A DNA stretch of 64,000 nucleotides. Source: Agrobacterium vitis. Lineage in GTDB: Bacteria; Pseudomonadota; Alphaproteobacteria; Rhizobiales; Rhizobiaceae. The stretch covers positions 3,453,001 through 3,517,000 of the forward strand of contig NZ_JACXXJ020000005.1 in assembly GCF_014926405.1 (NCBI RefSeq), given 5' to 3'. The translations under genes and the position numbers were made by a program. The notes below the pieces were generated by a model. The model made no database searches and had not been told where the DNA came from. It was given only the letters and a program-made list of their open reading frames with translations. Position 1 is the stretch's first letter. Each line of letters starts with the position of its first letter. Below are positions 1-10,922 of this stretch, piece after piece.

Positions 1-261
1 CAATTTGCCAGCGGCGGTGATTACCACCACCTGAACGCGCTGAAGAACCTACTGGCTATTGTCATCGCCGCGATTGCCATCCTGGTGTTTGCAACGGCTG
101 GCGCGGTGTCGTGGCTGCATGCGGGCATTATGCTGCCTGCGGCGGCATTGGGTGGCTATGCTGGCGTGCACATGGCCAAACGTGCGCCGCAGACATTGCT
201 GCGCTGGCTGGTGATCGCCGCTGGCCTGTCGCTGGCGATCTATTACTTTTTTAAAGGCTGA
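1..261 (+). CDS. TauE/SafE-family membrane permease, C-terminal part (partial)
   Basis: Frame 1 is open from the left edge to TGA at 259-261 and gives the last 86 residues of a membrane protein. Two hydrophobic segments (about residues 18-40 and 42-60 of the fragment), a [11 protein letters not shown] turn, and a final helix ending YYFFKG match the end of sulfite exporter TauE/SafE-type permeases; the G-x-x-G-x-x-[ML]-A-x-R-x-P pattern before the last helix is typical. The gene begins outside the window. Its 3' end overlaps the 3' end of the convergent trmD by 19 bases. Family assignment rests on a short fragment, so the substrate is unknown. Confidence 0.7.
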   Translation, partial: QFASGGDYHHLNALKNLLAIVIAAIAILVFATAGAVSWLHAGIMLPAAALGGYAGVHMAKRAPQTLLRWLVIAAGLSLAIYYFFKG

Positions 262-977
262 TTGGCCTGGGGTTGATTTGCTGAGGGCTGAGAAAGCAAA
301 TCGGGCCGCCGCTCACGGGTCAGATTTATAGATTGCTCCTGGCGCCAGGTCTCGATGGCACCGTGGTTGCCCGAGGTTAGCACCGCCGGGATCTCGCGGC
401 CCTCGAAGACTTGCGGGCGGGTATAATGCGGATGTTCCAGCAATCCGCCCTCGAAGCTTTCATGCAGGCCGGACAGGTCATTGCCCATCACGCCTGGGAT
501 GATGCGCACCACGGCATCCAGAAGCGTCAGGGCCGCTGGCTCTCCGCCTGAGAGAATATAATCGCCGATGGAGACTTCCTCCAGATTGCGGGCCTCGATG
601 ACCCGCTGGTCGACACCCTCAAACCGTCCGCAGACGATCACCACGCCGCTACCGCCAGCGATTTCGCGGACCCGTTTCTGGGTGAGCGGCCTGCCCCGTG
701 GGCTCATCAATAGACGGGGGCGCCTCTCACTGCCAAGGGTGTCATCTCCCAGGCTGTCGATGGCTCTGGCCAGCACATCCGGCTTCAGCACCATGCCTGC
801 CCCACCACCGGCGGGTGTGTCATCAACGCTGCGGTGCTTGTCACTGGCAAAATCACGGATCTGCACCGCTTCCATGGCCCATTGGCCACGCTCCAGCGCC
901 CGGCCCGCCAGCGATACGCCAAGATGCCCCGGAAACATCTCCGGGTAGAGCGTCAGCACCGTTGCCTGAAAGGTCAT
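243..977 (-). CDS. trmD: tRNA (guanine(37)-N1)-methyltransferase TrmD
   Basis: TrmD transfers a methyl group from S-adenosylmethionine to N1 of G37, next to the anticodon, preventing +1 frameshifts. The 244-residue protein has the SPOUT trefoil-knot features: [11 protein letters not shown] at 52-62, [10 protein letters not shown] at 117-126 and [13 protein letters not shown] at 136-148. Start chosen at ATG 975-977 ([17 protein letters not shown]); a longer frame to 1007 adds only Arg/Ala residues and overlaps rimM. It is the last gene of rpsP-rimM-trmD. The usual next gene, rplS, does not follow; the convergent permease gene ends there instead. Confidence 0.96.
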   Translation of the reverse strand: MTFQATVLTLYPEMFPGHLGVSLAGRALERGQWAMEAVQIRDFASDKHRSVDDTPAGGGAGMVLKPDVLARAIDSLGDDTLGSERRPRLLMSPRGRPLTQKRVREIAGGSGVVIVCGRFEGVDQRVIEARNLEEVSIGDYILSGGEPAALTLLDAVVRIIPGVMGNDLSGLHESFEGGLLEHPHYTRPQVFEGREIPAVLTSGNHGAIETWRQEQSINLTRERRPDLLSQPSANQPQANQPLKK

Positions 978-978
978 A

Positions 979-1551
979 TCAGCGGCCGCCGCTCTTCGGC
1001 TTGCCATCGGCGCTGAACGGTTCCTCGCTCCCGTCGTCCTTCAGGCCCGCCGCCTCCGGGTCGATCAGCAGCTTGCCTTCTTCCAGATCGATTTGCAGCA
1101 CGGCGGCCTCGGAAAATGGCACAAGAACGGGGCGCTTGCCCGGTCCTTTTACTTCCAGCAGATCGCCTGCGCCGAAATCGAATACCGCCGTCACGGTGCC
1201 GTAGCTATTGCCTTCAGCATCCACCACCGCCAGACCCTCCAGGTCGGCATAGTAGAATTCGTCATCATCAAGTTCTTCATCGGGCAGCGCACTGCGCTCG
1301 ATAAACAGTTCCAGCCCGTTCAAGGCCTCGGCGGCATTGCGGTCATTGACGCCGCGAAAGCGCACCACGACAACGGTTTTCGCCTCACGAATATCCAGCA
1401 CCTCAAAGACCCGGCCATCACCGGCATGCAGTTTGCCGTAATCGCCAAGCGCCATCGGATCGGCGGTGAAGGACTTCACCCGCACTTCGCCACGGAGGCC
1501 CTGGGCGGCACCGATAACGGCCATCAGCACGGGATTTTCAAGCTTGGTCAT
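979..1551 (-). CDS. rimM: Ribosome maturation factor RimM
   Basis: RimM binds ribosomal protein S19 and helps assemble the 30S head and process 16S rRNA. The 190-residue protein starts [23 protein letters not shown], the conserved N-terminal barrel (G-x-x-x-G-[LI]-x-G-E-[LV]), followed by [10 protein letters not shown], the PRC-barrel linker, and VPFSEAAV near the C terminus. ATG at 1549-1551 is preferred over the longer frame to 1644, whose extra residues are not conserved. It lies between rpsP and trmD and is separated from rpsP by 124 bases holding a strong hairpin. The Asp/Glu/Ser-rich tail ([19 protein letters not shown]) is variable in the family. Confidence 0.95.
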   Translation of the reverse strand: MTKLENPVLMAVIGAAQGLRGEVRVKSFTADPMALGDYGKLHAGDGRVFEVLDIREAKTVVVVRFRGVNDRNAAEALNGLELFIERSALPDEELDDDEFYYADLEGLAVVDAEGNSYGTVTAVFDFGAGDLLEVKGPGKRPVLVPFSEAAVLQIDLEEGKLLIDPEAAGLKDDGSEEPFSADGKPKSGGR

Positions 1552-1625
1552 GGCGGATGAAGGTCCTTGGCGACAGTCGGGGGCTGTTTGAAAATGGGTA
1601 GACGCGGAGGAAGAATAAACGACAA

Positions 1626-1653
1626 ACGGGCGACATGAAACCATGCCGCCCGT
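1626..1653 (-). terminator. Hairpin between rpsP and rimM (attenuator-like)
   Basis: In the sense strand of the operon, arms ACGGGCGGCATG and CATGTCGCCCGT form a 12-bp stem with one G-U pair and a GTTT loop, starting 23 bases after the rpsP stop. It is followed by TTTGTCGTTTATTC, a weak U-rich tract. This may partly end transcription so that S16 is made in excess over RimM and TrmD, or it may be an RNA processing site. Confidence 0.5.
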
Positions 1654-1675
1654 CGGTCAAATCATTTCAAACCGA

Positions 1676-2047
1676 TTATTCAGCGGCTTCGGCAGTGGCA
1701 GCAGCCAGGGCATCAGCCTTCTGCTTCTTTTCAGCCAGACGCTCAACAGCGCGCTTGCCGGGCTTTGCCTTTTCAGGGTTGCTGCGTGCAGCGCGTTCAG
1801 CCAGGCCAGCTTCTGCGAGGAACTTCAGAACGCGGTCGGTCGGCTGTGCGCCCTTGGCAATCCATTCCTTGATACGGTCGGCGTCCAGCTCAACGCGCTT
1901 TTCATTGTCCTTGCCGAGCATCGGGTTCCAGGAACCAACCTTTTCCAGGAAACGGCCATCGCGCGGGCTGCGGGCGTCGGCGATGACGATCTGGTAGTAA
2001 GGACGCTTCTTGGAACCGCCACGGGCGAGACGAATCTTGAGGGACAT
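1676..2047 (-). CDS. rpsP: 30S ribosomal protein S16
   Basis: The 123-residue product begins [33 protein letters not shown], the S16 signature (I-R-L-x-R-x-G-x-K-x-x-P-x-Y-x-I-V-x-x-D-x-R). The conserved fold ends near residue 82 ([11 protein letters not shown]), and about 40 extra residues rich in Ala, Lys and Glu follow; such tails occur in other alphaproteobacteria. S16 binds 16S rRNA early in 30S assembly. AAGGAG lies 8 bases before the ATG. It heads the rpsP-rimM-trmD group and follows the chorismate mutase gene by 64 bases, so it may share the ffh transcript. Confidence 0.97.
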   Translation of the reverse strand: MSLKIRLARGGSKKRPYYQIVIADARSPRDGRFLEKVGSWNPMLGKDNEKRVELDADRIKEWIAKGAQPTDRVLKFLAEAGLAERAARSNPEKAKPGKRAVERLAEKKQKADALAAATAEAAE

Positions 2048-2111
2048 GGGTATACTCCTTGGTTTTTAACCGGCGCGGTCTGTGGCGTCCGGTCTGTTGT
2101 TGAGGCCGCCG

Positions 2112-2444
2112 TCAGGCGGTCTGTTCCGTTTGACTGCTATGTTCAGCCGCAATGGCTTCATGATGCCGGATAACTTCCTTGATGATGAAATTCAGGAAAG
2201 TCTCGGCAAAATCCGGGTCGAGTTGGGCGTCCTTGGCAAGCTGCCGCAAACGTTCGATCTGGTATTCCTCCCGCGCCGGATCGGCGGCCGGAAGGTCGTA
2301 TTTGGCTTTCAACACGCCCACTGCCTGTGTGCAGCGGAAGCGTTCGGCCAGCATATGCACCAGTGCCGCGTCGATATTGTCAATCGACTGGCGGTAACCG
2401 GCAAGTTCCTGTCTGATGGTGGTATCAAACACGGGAAGGGACAT
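2112..2444 (-). CDS. Chorismate mutase, AroQ class, monofunctional
   Basis: This 110-residue all-helical protein resembles the AroQ chorismate mutase domain: LAGYRQSIDNIDAALVHMLAERF (first helix, R-x-x-I-D-x-I-D), a Lys in VGVLKAKYDLPAADPAREEYQIERL, and FLNFIIKEVIRHH at the end. The reaction converts chorismate to prephenate, the first step towards phenylalanine and tyrosine. No prephenate dehydratase or DAHP synthase domain is fused. It sits 12 bases after ffh and before rpsP, the usual arrangement in Rhizobiaceae; the link to SRP and ribosome genes is positional only. Confidence 0.9.
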   Translation of the reverse strand: MSLPVFDTTIRQELAGYRQSIDNIDAALVHMLAERFRCTQAVGVLKAKYDLPAADPAREEYQIERLRQLAKDAQLDPDFAETFLNFIIKEVIRHHEAIAAEHSSQTEQTA

Positions 2445-2456
2445 CGGCAGCTATCC

Positions 2457-4028
2457 TCACTTCTTCTTTGGGAGACCGGGAAGGCCTGGGAAGCCTCCAC
2501 CAAGACCAGGCAATTTTCCACCACCCAGGCCGGGAAGGCCGCCACCCATGCTACCACCCAGGCCCGGAGGCGGCTTGATACCGGCGGCTTCAGCCTGGCG
2601 CGCCAGCGCTTCCAGCTGCTTGGGGTCCATGGAGCTGAGATCCGGCATGCCACCCATCCCGCCCATTCCACCCATGCCCATTTTGCCGGCCAGACCGCCC
2701 ATCAGCTGCTTCATCATGCCGCCGCCCTTCTTGCCGCCCATCATTTTCATCATGTCGGCCATCTGGCGATGCATTTTCAAAAGCTTGTTGATCTCGGACG
2801 CATCGGTGCCGGAGCCCTTGGCAATGCGCTTCTTGCGGGAATGCTTGAGAATGTCGGGATTGGTGCGCTCGGCCTTGGTCATCGACGAGATGATGGCGAT
2901 CTGGCGACCGAACATCTTATCATCCATGCCTGAGGCGGCCATCTTGTCCTTCATTCCGGCCATGCCGGGCATCAGGCCCATAATGCCGCCCATGCCGCCC
3001 ATTTTCTGCATCTGGCGCAGCTGGTCGGCGAGGTCGTCGAGATCGAACTTGCCCTTGGCCATCTTGGCGGCCATGGCGGCGGCCTTTTCGGCGTCGATAT
3101 TTTCGGCGGCCTTTTCGACCAGCGAAACGATATCGCCCATGCCGAGAATACGGTCGGCGATCCGGCGTGGATGGAATTCATCCAGCTCCGTCATCTTCTC
3201 GCCGACGCCGATCAGCTTGATCGGCTTGCCGGTGACGGCACGCATGGACAGGGCGGCACCGCCACGGCCATCGCCGTCCATGCGGGTCAGAACCAGGCCG
3301 GTAATGCCGACGCGCTCATCGAAATTGCGGGCGAGATTGACGGCATCCTGGCCGGTCAGCGCATCGGCGACCAGCAGGATTTCGTGTGGCTTCGCATTTT
3401 TCTTGATGTCGGCCATTTCGACCATCAAGGGCTCGTCGATATGCGTACGGCCTGCGGTATCGAGGATGACGACGTCATGGCCGCCGAGCTTGGCCGCCTG
3501 CACGGCGCGGCTGGCAATATCGGTCGGCGACTGGCCAACAATGATCGGCAGCGTATCGACGCCGGTCTGCACGCCCAATTGCCGCAATTGTTCCTGGGCG
3601 GCTGGACGGCGGGTGTCCAGCGAGGCCATCAGGACCTTCTTGCGATCGCGGTCGGTCAACCGTTTGGCGATCTTGCCGGTCGTCGTGGTCTTGCCCGAGC
3701 CCTGGAGACCGACCATCATGATGACAACCGGGGCCGGTGCGTGCAGATCGATGGACACGCCCTCAGCGCCCAGCATGTCCACCAGCTCGTCATGGACGAT
3801 CTTGACGACCATCTGGCCGGGCTTGATGGCTTTCAGAACGGCGGCACCAACCGCCTTTTCCCGCACCTTGTCGGTAAAGCTGCGCACCACTTCCAAGGCG
3901 ACGTCGGCTTCCAGCAGGGCGCGGCGAACCTCCCGCAGGGCGGCGGAAACATCGGCTTCCGACAACGCGCCACGGCCGGTCAGTCCATTCAAGATGGAGC
4001 CAAGGCGGTCCTGCAGGTTCTCAAACAT
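2457..4028 (-). CDS. ffh: Signal recognition particle protein Ffh
   Basis: Ffh is the GTPase of the signal recognition particle; it binds signal sequences on ribosomes and docks with FtsY. The 523-residue protein has an N domain (1-90), the P-loop GLQGSGKTT at 107-115, DTRRPAAQEQLRQL, DTAGRTHIDE (G3) and TRMDGDGRGGAAL (G4), then a methionine-rich M domain with GMGGIMGLMPGM and SKKRIAKGSG-type RNA-binding helix (HSRKKRIAKGSGT). The C-terminal 70 residues are low-complexity Gly/Met/Pro/Leu. ATG at 4026-4028 (MFENLQDRLG) is the family start; 24 further upstream residues are rejected. The 4.5S RNA gene is not in the window. Confidence 0.97.
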   Translation of the reverse strand: MFENLQDRLGSILNGLTGRGALSEADVSAALREVRRALLEADVALEVVRSFTDKVREKAVGAAVLKAIKPGQMVVKIVHDELVDMLGAEGVSIDLHAPAPVVIMMVGLQGSGKTTTTGKIAKRLTDRDRKKVLMASLDTRRPAAQEQLRQLGVQTGVDTLPIIVGQSPTDIASRAVQAAKLGGHDVVILDTAGRTHIDEPLMVEMADIKKNAKPHEILLVADALTGQDAVNLARNFDERVGITGLVLTRMDGDGRGGAALSMRAVTGKPIKLIGVGEKMTELDEFHPRRIADRILGMGDIVSLVEKAAENIDAEKAAAMAAKMAKGKFDLDDLADQLRQMQKMGGMGGIMGLMPGMAGMKDKMAASGMDDKMFGRQIAIISSMTKAERTNPDILKHSRKKRIAKGSGTDASEINKLLKMHRQMADMMKMMGGKKGGGMMKQLMGGLAGKMGMGGMGGMGGMPDLSSMDPKQLEALARQAEAAGIKPPPGLGGSMGGGLPGLGGGKLPGLGGGFPGLPGLPKKK

Positions 4029-4212
4029 CGCATCATCCTCATGGGTTGGGTTGCCCCAAACCTCGGGTTTTCCTGTGCCGAAAACAAGACGCAAAGCCAA
4101 AAATCACCCGAGGGCGCATCGCGCTGTCGGGTGTTGACCTCCGGGAACTCTTTATACCTTTACGGGTCCCGGTCGGCGGCTCGGAGTCATGTCTCGTCGC
4201 AGATTTGGGAGC

Positions 4213-4241
4213 GGTAAACAGCAAAATGCCGCAGGAGTCAA
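4213..4241 (-). promoter_or_regulatory. Possible ffh promoter
   Basis: On the minus strand TTGACT (4236-4241) is followed after 17 bases by TTTACC (4213-4218). The -35 is good and the -10 weak. It lies about 185 bases before the ffh start, in the 262-base gap after the secreted unknown gene. No other signal was seen in that gap. Confidence 0.25.
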
Positions 4242-4290
4242 GAATGCTTTGCCTTGAACAGTGCGGATGAGGGTTTCGCGAGGGTATGCC

Positions 4291-4884
4291 TCACGGTTTT
4301 GCATAACCCTTGCTGTATTGTTCTTCATAGAAGGCCAGCCTGTCGTGCCACTGCATGATCGACTGGCCATCTCCACCGGCTTTTGCCTGGGTTGCGAGCT
4401 TTTGAACCCATTGTCCGGCTTCCTGCGAGAATTCGTAGACGGTAAGGCCGTGTTCCTCGAGAACCTTCTGTGGGTCGATGCCGAATTTGACAGCCGCTTG
4501 CAGGTGGCCTTGAACTCTCGCATAGTCTTCAAAGGTCGCCAGCTTGCCTTTCTGTGCCACCTGCATCGGGGCCTTGGCAAATCGACCGCTGTTGGGATTG
4601 GCAAATGCCTCGCCATAGAGACGGGAGAATTCGCGTTGCGGGTCGGGCGATTCTTTCCATGCCTTGGTAAAGCCAGCATCGACCTCGTGAAATTGCGTTT
4701 CGGTCACGCCCAGTATGTTCTCAACCTCGCTTTTGTCCATATTGTTGGCGATACGGGCGTTGGCGGCTGCCCATTCTTCAAAGGTCACGCCGTGAATGGG
4801 GGCGGGGATATTTTGCGCCCGTGTCGGCGGGGCAAAAACAAAAGCCCAGGACGTAATCAGTACCGCTATTTTTATCAAATACAT
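4291..4884 (-). CDS. Secreted protein of unknown function
   Basis: The 197-residue product has a clear signal peptide: MYLIKIAVLITSWAFVFA with likely cleavage after TRA (residues 21-23). The mature part is mostly helical and charged (FEEWAAANARIANNMDKSEVE, KAWKESPDPQREFSRLYGEAF, GKLATFEDYARVQ), with regular Trp/Tyr spacing and no cysteines or metal motifs. I do not recognise a family. AGGA lies 9-12 bases before the ATG. It is divergent from the MBL hydrolase gene (93 bases between starts), and is followed by ffh on the same strand after 262 bases. Confidence 0.8.
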   Translation of the reverse strand: MYLIKIAVLITSWAFVFAPPTRAQNIPAPIHGVTFEEWAAANARIANNMDKSEVENILGVTETQFHEVDAGFTKAWKESPDPQREFSRLYGEAFANPNSGRFAKAPMQVAQKGKLATFEDYARVQGHLQAAVKFGIDPQKVLEEHGLTVYEFSQEAGQWVQKLATQAKAGGDGQSIMQWHDRLAFYEEQYSKGYAKP

Positions 4885-4977
4885 CCATATGTCCTATTTG
4901 CCAAAAAACGGTTGTAATCCATATCTAGGTGATCGTGACTTTCTGGGAAGTCATCGATTTTAACAATTGAAGATGTC

Positions 4978-5973
4978 ATGACAAAAAATCCCTATTATCG
5001 CGGTCCCGTTTCCGACCATTTCGATGGAACCCGTTTTTTCAATCCTGGCGGTATCGCGCCCTTCGGCTTTAACTCCGTGATGCGCTGGAAGCTCAATGGG
5101 CAGCGTGCTCGCTGGCCCAAGCAGGTCGAGCTGCCGGAAGGGCAGGCTCGGCCACTGCCGCGTGTCGAGGGCAAAGATCTGCGGGTGACGATGATCGGCC
5201 ATGCCTCGATGCTGATCCAAGTTGGCGGGCTTAATATTCTGACCGATCCCGTCTGGTCCGACCGGGCCAGCCCGGTGGCATTTGCCGGACCGAAACGAGC
5301 GATTGCTCCTGGCGTCCGGCTGAACGACCTGCCGCCCATCGATGTGGTGCTGATCACCCATAATCATTACGACCATCTCGACGGAAAGACGCTGGCGCGC
5401 CTGCATCATGCATTCGCGCCGCATTTCGTCACGCCGTTGGGCAATGACGTCACCATTCGCCGTGCCGTGCCTCTGGCCCATGTCAGCGTGCTGGATTGGG
5501 GTCAGCATCTGGCGGTCAGCGCCGATACCCGTGTCACCGCAGAACCCTGCCATCACTGGTCGGCGCGCGGGGCAAGGGACCGGCGCATGGCGCTGTGGGC
5601 TGCTTTTGTGCTCGAAACGCCTGCCGGCAAGATCTACCATATCGGCGATACCGGCTTTCACGATGGCATCAATTACCGGGCTGCGGCCCGGAAATATGGA
5701 GGGTTCCGGCTGGCTAACCTGCCAATTGGCGCCTATGAGCCGCGCTGGTTCATGCGCGGCCAGCATCAGAATCCGCAGGAAGCGGTGGAGGGGTTTACGC
5801 TCTGCAATGCCTCTTTTGCCGTTGGCCATCATTTCGGAACGTTCCAACTGACCGACGAGCCGATCACGGAGCCGGTGGACCATCTGGCCGCCGCGTTGGA
5901 AGCGGCGGGCATTGCGCCCGAACGGTTCCGGCCTTTGCGGGCTGGCCAGGTGTTTGATGTGCCTGCCGGTTGA
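4978..5973 (+). CDS. MBL-fold metal-dependent hydrolase (UlaG / NAPE-PLD-like)
   Basis: The 331-residue protein carries the metallo-beta-lactamase fold metal motif H-x-H-x-D-H as HNHYDH at 128-133, preceded by [11 protein letters not shown] at 71-81 and [12 protein letters not shown] at 88-99, and followed by PCHHW and [10 protein letters not shown], which supply further zinc ligands. The pattern GHAS-x-L-[IV]-Q ... DP-x-[WF]-S-x-R-x-S-P is that of the NAPE-hydrolysing phospholipase D-like and UlaG-like branch; the substrate (phospholipid or lactone) cannot be told. The stop is 71 bases before dapF, so the two may be cotranscribed. Confidence 0.88.
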   Translation: MTKNPYYRGPVSDHFDGTRFFNPGGIAPFGFNSVMRWKLNGQRARWPKQVELPEGQARPLPRVEGKDLRVTMIGHASMLIQVGGLNILTDPVWSDRASPVAFAGPKRAIAPGVRLNDLPPIDVVLITHNHYDHLDGKTLARLHHAFAPHFVTPLGNDVTIRRAVPLAHVSVLDWGQHLAVSADTRVTAEPCHHWSARGARDRRMALWAAFVLETPAGKIYHIGDTGFHDGINYRAAARKYGGFRLANLPIGAYEPRWFMRGQHQNPQEAVEGFTLCNASFAVGHHFGTFQLTDEPITEPVDHLAAALEAAGIAPERFRPLRAGQVFDVPAG

Positions 5974-6044
5974 CCCCCGCTGCCACTGGTAATTCCAGTG
6001 AAATTGCGCCATATAGCGCTCAACAACCGCAGGACAGGAAGGCT

Positions 6045-6956
6045 ATGGGCAATCGGGTCGAATTCGCGAAGATGAACGGACTTGGCAACAAGATCCTTGT
6101 CGTCGACATGCGTGGTCGCACCGACCGGGTCACGCCGCAGGCGGCCATTGCGCTGGCGGGTGATACTGAAACCCATTTCGACCAGATCATGGCGATCCAT
6201 GATCCCAAGCTGACGGGTACTTTTGCCTATATCGACATTATCAATTGCGATGGCACGCTGGCGCAGGCCTGCGGCAATGGTACGCGCTGCGTGGTGCAGG
6301 CCCTGTCGGCGGAAACCGGTCTGAAGGCTTTCACCTTCCAGACGCTGGCTGGCATTCTCAATGCTGTCGAGCATGAAGACGGCTCGGTGTCTGTGGATAT
6401 GGGGGTTCCGATGTTCGACTGGAACCGCATCCCGCTGTCGGAAGAGTTTCACGATACCAGCCGGATCGAATTGCAGATCGGGCCGATTGATGCGCCGGTG
6501 CTGCATTCGCCTGCCGTGATGTCGATGGGCAATCCACATGCGGTGTTCTGGGTGGACCGCGACCCGATGTCCTATGATCTGGAACGGTTCGGGCCGCTGC
6601 TGGAAAACCATCCGCTGTTTCCCGAAAAGGCCAATATTACCCTGGCGCAAGTGACCTCCAGGACTGCGATGACGACCCGCACCTGGGAGCGCGGTGCCGG
6701 GCTGACGCTGGCTTGCGGTTCCGCCGGCTGCGCCGCCGGGGTTTCCGCTGCGCGCACCGGGCGCACCGAGCGCAAGGTGACGATCACCGTCGCCTCCAGC
6801 CCCAACCGCCAGGCCCTCGACATCGAATGGCGCGAGCGGGACGGGCATGTGATCATGACGGGTGCGGCAGAATGGGAATGGGCAGGACAGCTCGATCCGC
6901 AGACCGGCGCCTGGCAGCGTGAACACCAGGCGGGCCACGAGGCCTCGGTCTCGTGA
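6045..6956 (+). CDS. dapF: Diaminopimelate epimerase
   Basis: DapF interconverts LL- and meso-diaminopimelate for lysine and peptidoglycan. The 303-residue protein starts [21 protein letters not shown] and has both catalytic cysteines: C76 in QACGNGTRC and C224 in LACGSAGCA. The second site normally reads ACGSGA or ACGTGA; here it is ACGSAG, a mild variant seen in alphaproteobacteria. ATG 6045 is preceded by AGGACAGGAAGG; the frame upstream to 5970 overlaps the MBL gene end and is not conserved. The stop overlaps the GTG of mtaB (GTGA), showing coupling. Confidence 0.95.
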   Translation: MGNRVEFAKMNGLGNKILVVDMRGRTDRVTPQAAIALAGDTETHFDQIMAIHDPKLTGTFAYIDIINCDGTLAQACGNGTRCVVQALSAETGLKAFTFQTLAGILNAVEHEDGSVSVDMGVPMFDWNRIPLSEEFHDTSRIELQIGPIDAPVLHSPAVMSMGNPHAVFWVDRDPMSYDLERFGPLLENHPLFPEKANITLAQVTSRTAMTTRTWERGAGLTLACGSAGCAAGVSAARTGRTERKVTITVASSPNRQALDIEWRERDGHVIMTGAAEWEWAGQLDPQTGAWQREHQAGHEASVS

Positions 6957-8227
6957 GTGACATAAACGTCATCACCTTCGGCTGCCGCCTCAATACCTAC
7001 GAATCCGAAGTGATGAAAGCGGAGGCCGAAAAGGCGGGCCTTGACCAGGCCATTTTGGTCAATACCTGTGCGGTGACGGGCGAGGCGGTGCGTCAGGCCC
7101 GCCAGGCCATTCGCCGGGCTCGGCGTGAAAACCCGCAGGCGCGGATTATCGTTACCGGCTGTGCCGCCCAGACCGACGCCGCAGGCTTTGCTGCCATGCC
7201 GGAAGTGGATCTGGTGCTGGGCAATGAGGAAAAGCTGAAGGCTGAACATTACCGGGCATTGCCCGACTTCGGCGTGGCTGCGGCGGAAAAGCTGCGGGTC
7301 AACGACATCATGAGCGTGACGGAGACCGCGCCGCAGATGGTCAGTCATATCGATGGCCATGTGCGTGGTTTCCTTCAGGTGCAGAACGGCTGCGACCATC
7401 GCTGCACCTTCTGCATCATCCCCTATGGACGGGGCAATTCACGCTCCGTGCCGATGGGGGCCGTGGTGGAGCAGGCCCGCAAGCTGGTGGAAAACGGCTA
7501 CCGCGAAGTGGTGCTGACCGGCGTGGACGCCACCAGCTACGGCGCCGATCTGCCCGGCCACCCCAGCCTTGGCCTGCTGGCCAAGACGCTGTTGAAACAG
7601 GTGCCGGAGATTTTGCGCCTGCGGCTGTCCTCCATCGATAGTATCGAGGTTGACCGCCACCTGATCGACCTGATCGCCGAAGAGCCGCGTTTCATGCCGC
7701 ATCTGCATCTGTCGTTGCAGCATGGTGACGACATGATCCTGAAACGGATGAAGCGCCGCCATTCACGGGCGGATGCCCTAGGGTTTGCGACACAGGTGCG
7801 CGCCCTGCGGCCCGATTTCAGCTTCGGTGCCGACATGATTGCCGGTTTTCCAACCGAAACCGAGGAGATGGCGGAAAATTCCGCTCGTCTGGCGCAAGAG
7901 ATCGGTATCGCCCATCTGCATGTCTTTCCTTATAGCCCACGGCCCGGCACACCGGCCGCCCGGATGCCGCAACTGGACCGCGCTTTGGTGAAAGCGCGTG
8001 CCGCCAGCCTTCGTGCGGTTGCCGAACAGCTGCATCATGCCCATCTCGAACAGATGGTCGGCTCACAGCAAAAGCTGCTGGTGGAGCGCAACGAAATGGC
8101 GCATACGCAGGACTTCACCCTCGTGGCCGCTCCGGGTCATCTGCCGGGTGCCCTTGTGGATGCGGTGATCGGCGGTCACAATGGGCGTCACCTGATTATT
8201 GAACAGTCAGCCGCCGCTGCGGCCTGA
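6953..8227 (+). CDS. mtaB: tRNA threonylcarbamoyladenosine methylthiotransferase MtaB
   Basis: This radical SAM enzyme adds a methylthio group to t6A37 of tRNAs reading ANN codons. The N-terminal domain holds one 4Fe-4S cluster through C11, C39 and C70 (TFGCRLN, VNTCAV, VTGCAAQ); the radical SAM motif C-x3-C-x2-C is C147-C151-C154 in [14 protein letters not shown]-terminal TRAM-like stretch ends the 424 residues. The start is GTG at 6953, overlapping the dapF stop by 4 bases. R-G-x-S-R-S after the cluster and the spacing of the N-terminal cysteines favour MtaB over MiaB. Confidence 0.93.
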   Translation: MSDINVITFGCRLNTYESEVMKAEAEKAGLDQAILVNTCAVTGEAVRQARQAIRRARRENPQARIIVTGCAAQTDAAGFAAMPEVDLVLGNEEKLKAEHYRALPDFGVAAAEKLRVNDIMSVTETAPQMVSHIDGHVRGFLQVQNGCDHRCTFCIIPYGRGNSRSVPMGAVVEQARKLVENGYREVVLTGVDATSYGADLPGHPSLGLLAKTLLKQVPEILRLRLSSIDSIEVDRHLIDLIAEEPRFMPHLHLSLQHGDDMILKRMKRRHSRADALGFATQVRALRPDFSFGADMIAGFPTETEEMAENSARLAQEIGIAHLHVFPYSPRPGTPAARMPQLDRALVKARAASLRAVAEQLHHAHLEQMVGSQQKLLVERNEMAHTQDFTLVAAPGHLPGALVDAVIGGHNGRHLIIEQSAAAAA

Positions 8228-8249
8228 ACGTCGAAAAGCAAAGAACATC

Positions 8250-9614
<1,365 letters not shown>

Positions 9615-9687
9615 AGCACTCACCTTTAAATTCGACGCAATTTCACGTCAATCACCGTATTGAGCCCAAAGAGCAAAGCAGGATACC

Positions 9688-10335
9688 ATGACAGCAGGAA
9701 ACGCAGACCAGCAACCGAGTGCGGCGGAACAGCATCACCCCTTGCTGAAGCTGGCCTTGGAGCTTGGGCCGCTGCTGGTGTTCTTTTTCGGCAATCTGCG
9801 CGGCGAATGGCTGGCGGCGCATTTTCCGGCTCTGACCGCCATCGGCGGGCCGCTGCTGATTGCGACGGCGCTGTTCATGGTCGCCACCGTGGTGGCGCTT
9901 GTCGTGTCCAAGATCGTCTTCAAGCACTTGCCGGTCATGCCTTTTGTATCCGGCGTGGTGGTGCTGGTGTTCGGATCGCTGTCGATTTGGCTCCAGGACG
10001 ACACATTTATCAAGATGAAGCCGACCATCGTTAACGCGCTGTTCGGCGCGGTGCTGCTTGGCGGATTATTGTTCGGCAAATCCTTGCTTGGCTATGTTTT
10101 CAATGCGGCTTTCCAGCTCGATGACGAGGGCTGGCGTAAACTGACGCTGCGCTGGGGTATTTTCTTCCTGTTTCTATCGGTGTTGAACGAGGTGGTCTGG
10201 CGCAATTTCACCAATGATGTCTGGGTGAATTTCAAGGTCTGGGGAACGATGCCGATCACCATCCTGTTCACGCTGGCGCAGATGCCGCTGATCATGCGCC
10301 ATTCGCTGGAAAAGGCGGAAGAGGGCGGCAAGTGA
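9688..10335 (+). CDS. yciB: Septation protein A homologue (YciB / IspZ), membrane protein
   Basis: The 215-residue protein has five to six hydrophobic helices and the YciB signatures: [15 protein letters not shown] near the start, [20 protein letters not shown] in the middle and W-x-x-F-K-x-W-G ([11 protein letters not shown]) towards the end. YciB affects cell envelope synthesis and septation in enterics; the old name IspZ comes from Shigella, where mutants fail to spread in cells. The stop overlaps the start of the DUF2585 gene by 4 bases (ATGA in reverse order GTGA), so the two are coupled. Confidence 0.93.
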   Translation: MTAGNADQQPSAAEQHHPLLKLALELGPLLVFFFGNLRGEWLAAHFPALTAIGGPLLIATALFMVATVVALVVSKIVFKHLPVMPFVSGVVVLVFGSLSIWLQDDTFIKMKPTIVNALFGAVLLGGLLFGKSLLGYVFNAAFQLDDEGWRKLTLRWGIFFLFLSVLNEVVWRNFTNDVWVNFKVWGTMPITILFTLAQMPLIMRHSLEKAEEGGK

Positions 10336-10922
10336 CGGCTGTAGCGGGATCGCCGAAAACCCATCATGCCGCCTCGTTCTGGCTGGTCGTTCCCGTCATC
10401 ATTCTGGCCGTACAGATCTTGGCGGAGCATTTCATGGGCCGGATCTGGATCTGCTCCTGCGGCTATGTGAAGCTGTTCGAGGCGGGGGTGAATACACCGG
10501 GCAATTCCCAACACTTGGCCGATTGGTACACGCCCTCGCATATCATCCACGGATTCCTGTTTTATGGTCTCGGCTGGCTGGTGCTGCGGCGCGGGTCGTT
10601 CGGTCAGCGGTTGACGCTGGCCACTCTGATCGAGGCGGGCTGGGAACTGCTGGAAAACTCACCTATCATCATCAACCGTTACCGTGCCGCCACCATGGCG
10701 GTCGGCTATGAAGGCGACAGCATCCTGAATTCGGCGATGGATACCGTGTTTATGGCGCTTGGCTTCCTGTTTGCCGCCCGTGTGCCGGTGTGGCTGACGA
10801 TTATCGTTGCCGTGTTTTTCGAGTTGCTGACGGGTTATCTGATCCGGGACAATCTGACCCTGAATGTCATCATGCTGGTCTGGCTGGTGGATGCGATCAA
10901 GGCCTGGCAGGCGGCTCTGTAA
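10332..10922 (+). CDS. DUF2585 family membrane protein
   Basis: A 196-residue inner membrane protein that starts at GTG 10332, overlapping the yciB stop. It has four hydrophobic segments and the conserved core [41 protein letters not shown]; the paired cysteines (W-I-C-S-C-G) and the YTPSH...HG residues are the hallmark of DUF2585 proteins. It also has E-x-G-W-E-L-L-E-N, resembling an intramembrane active-site-like string. Function is unknown. The last 26 bases overlap the convergent ccmG gene end. Confidence 0.85.
   Translation: MTAVAGSPKTHHAASFWLVVPVIILAVQILAEHFMGRIWICSCGYVKLFEAGVNTPGNSQHLADWYTPSHIIHGFLFYGLGWLVLRRGSFGQRLTLATLIEAGWELLENSPIIINRYRAATMAVGYEGDSILNSAMDTVFMALGFLFAARVPVWLTIIVAVFFELLTGYLIRDNLTLNVIMLVWLVDAIKAWQAAL

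Noticed and set aside
2416..4137. A 573-residue open frame on the plus strand opposite ffh
   Set aside because: Pro/Ser/Arg-rich translation of the reverse complement of ffh; no domain and no start signal.
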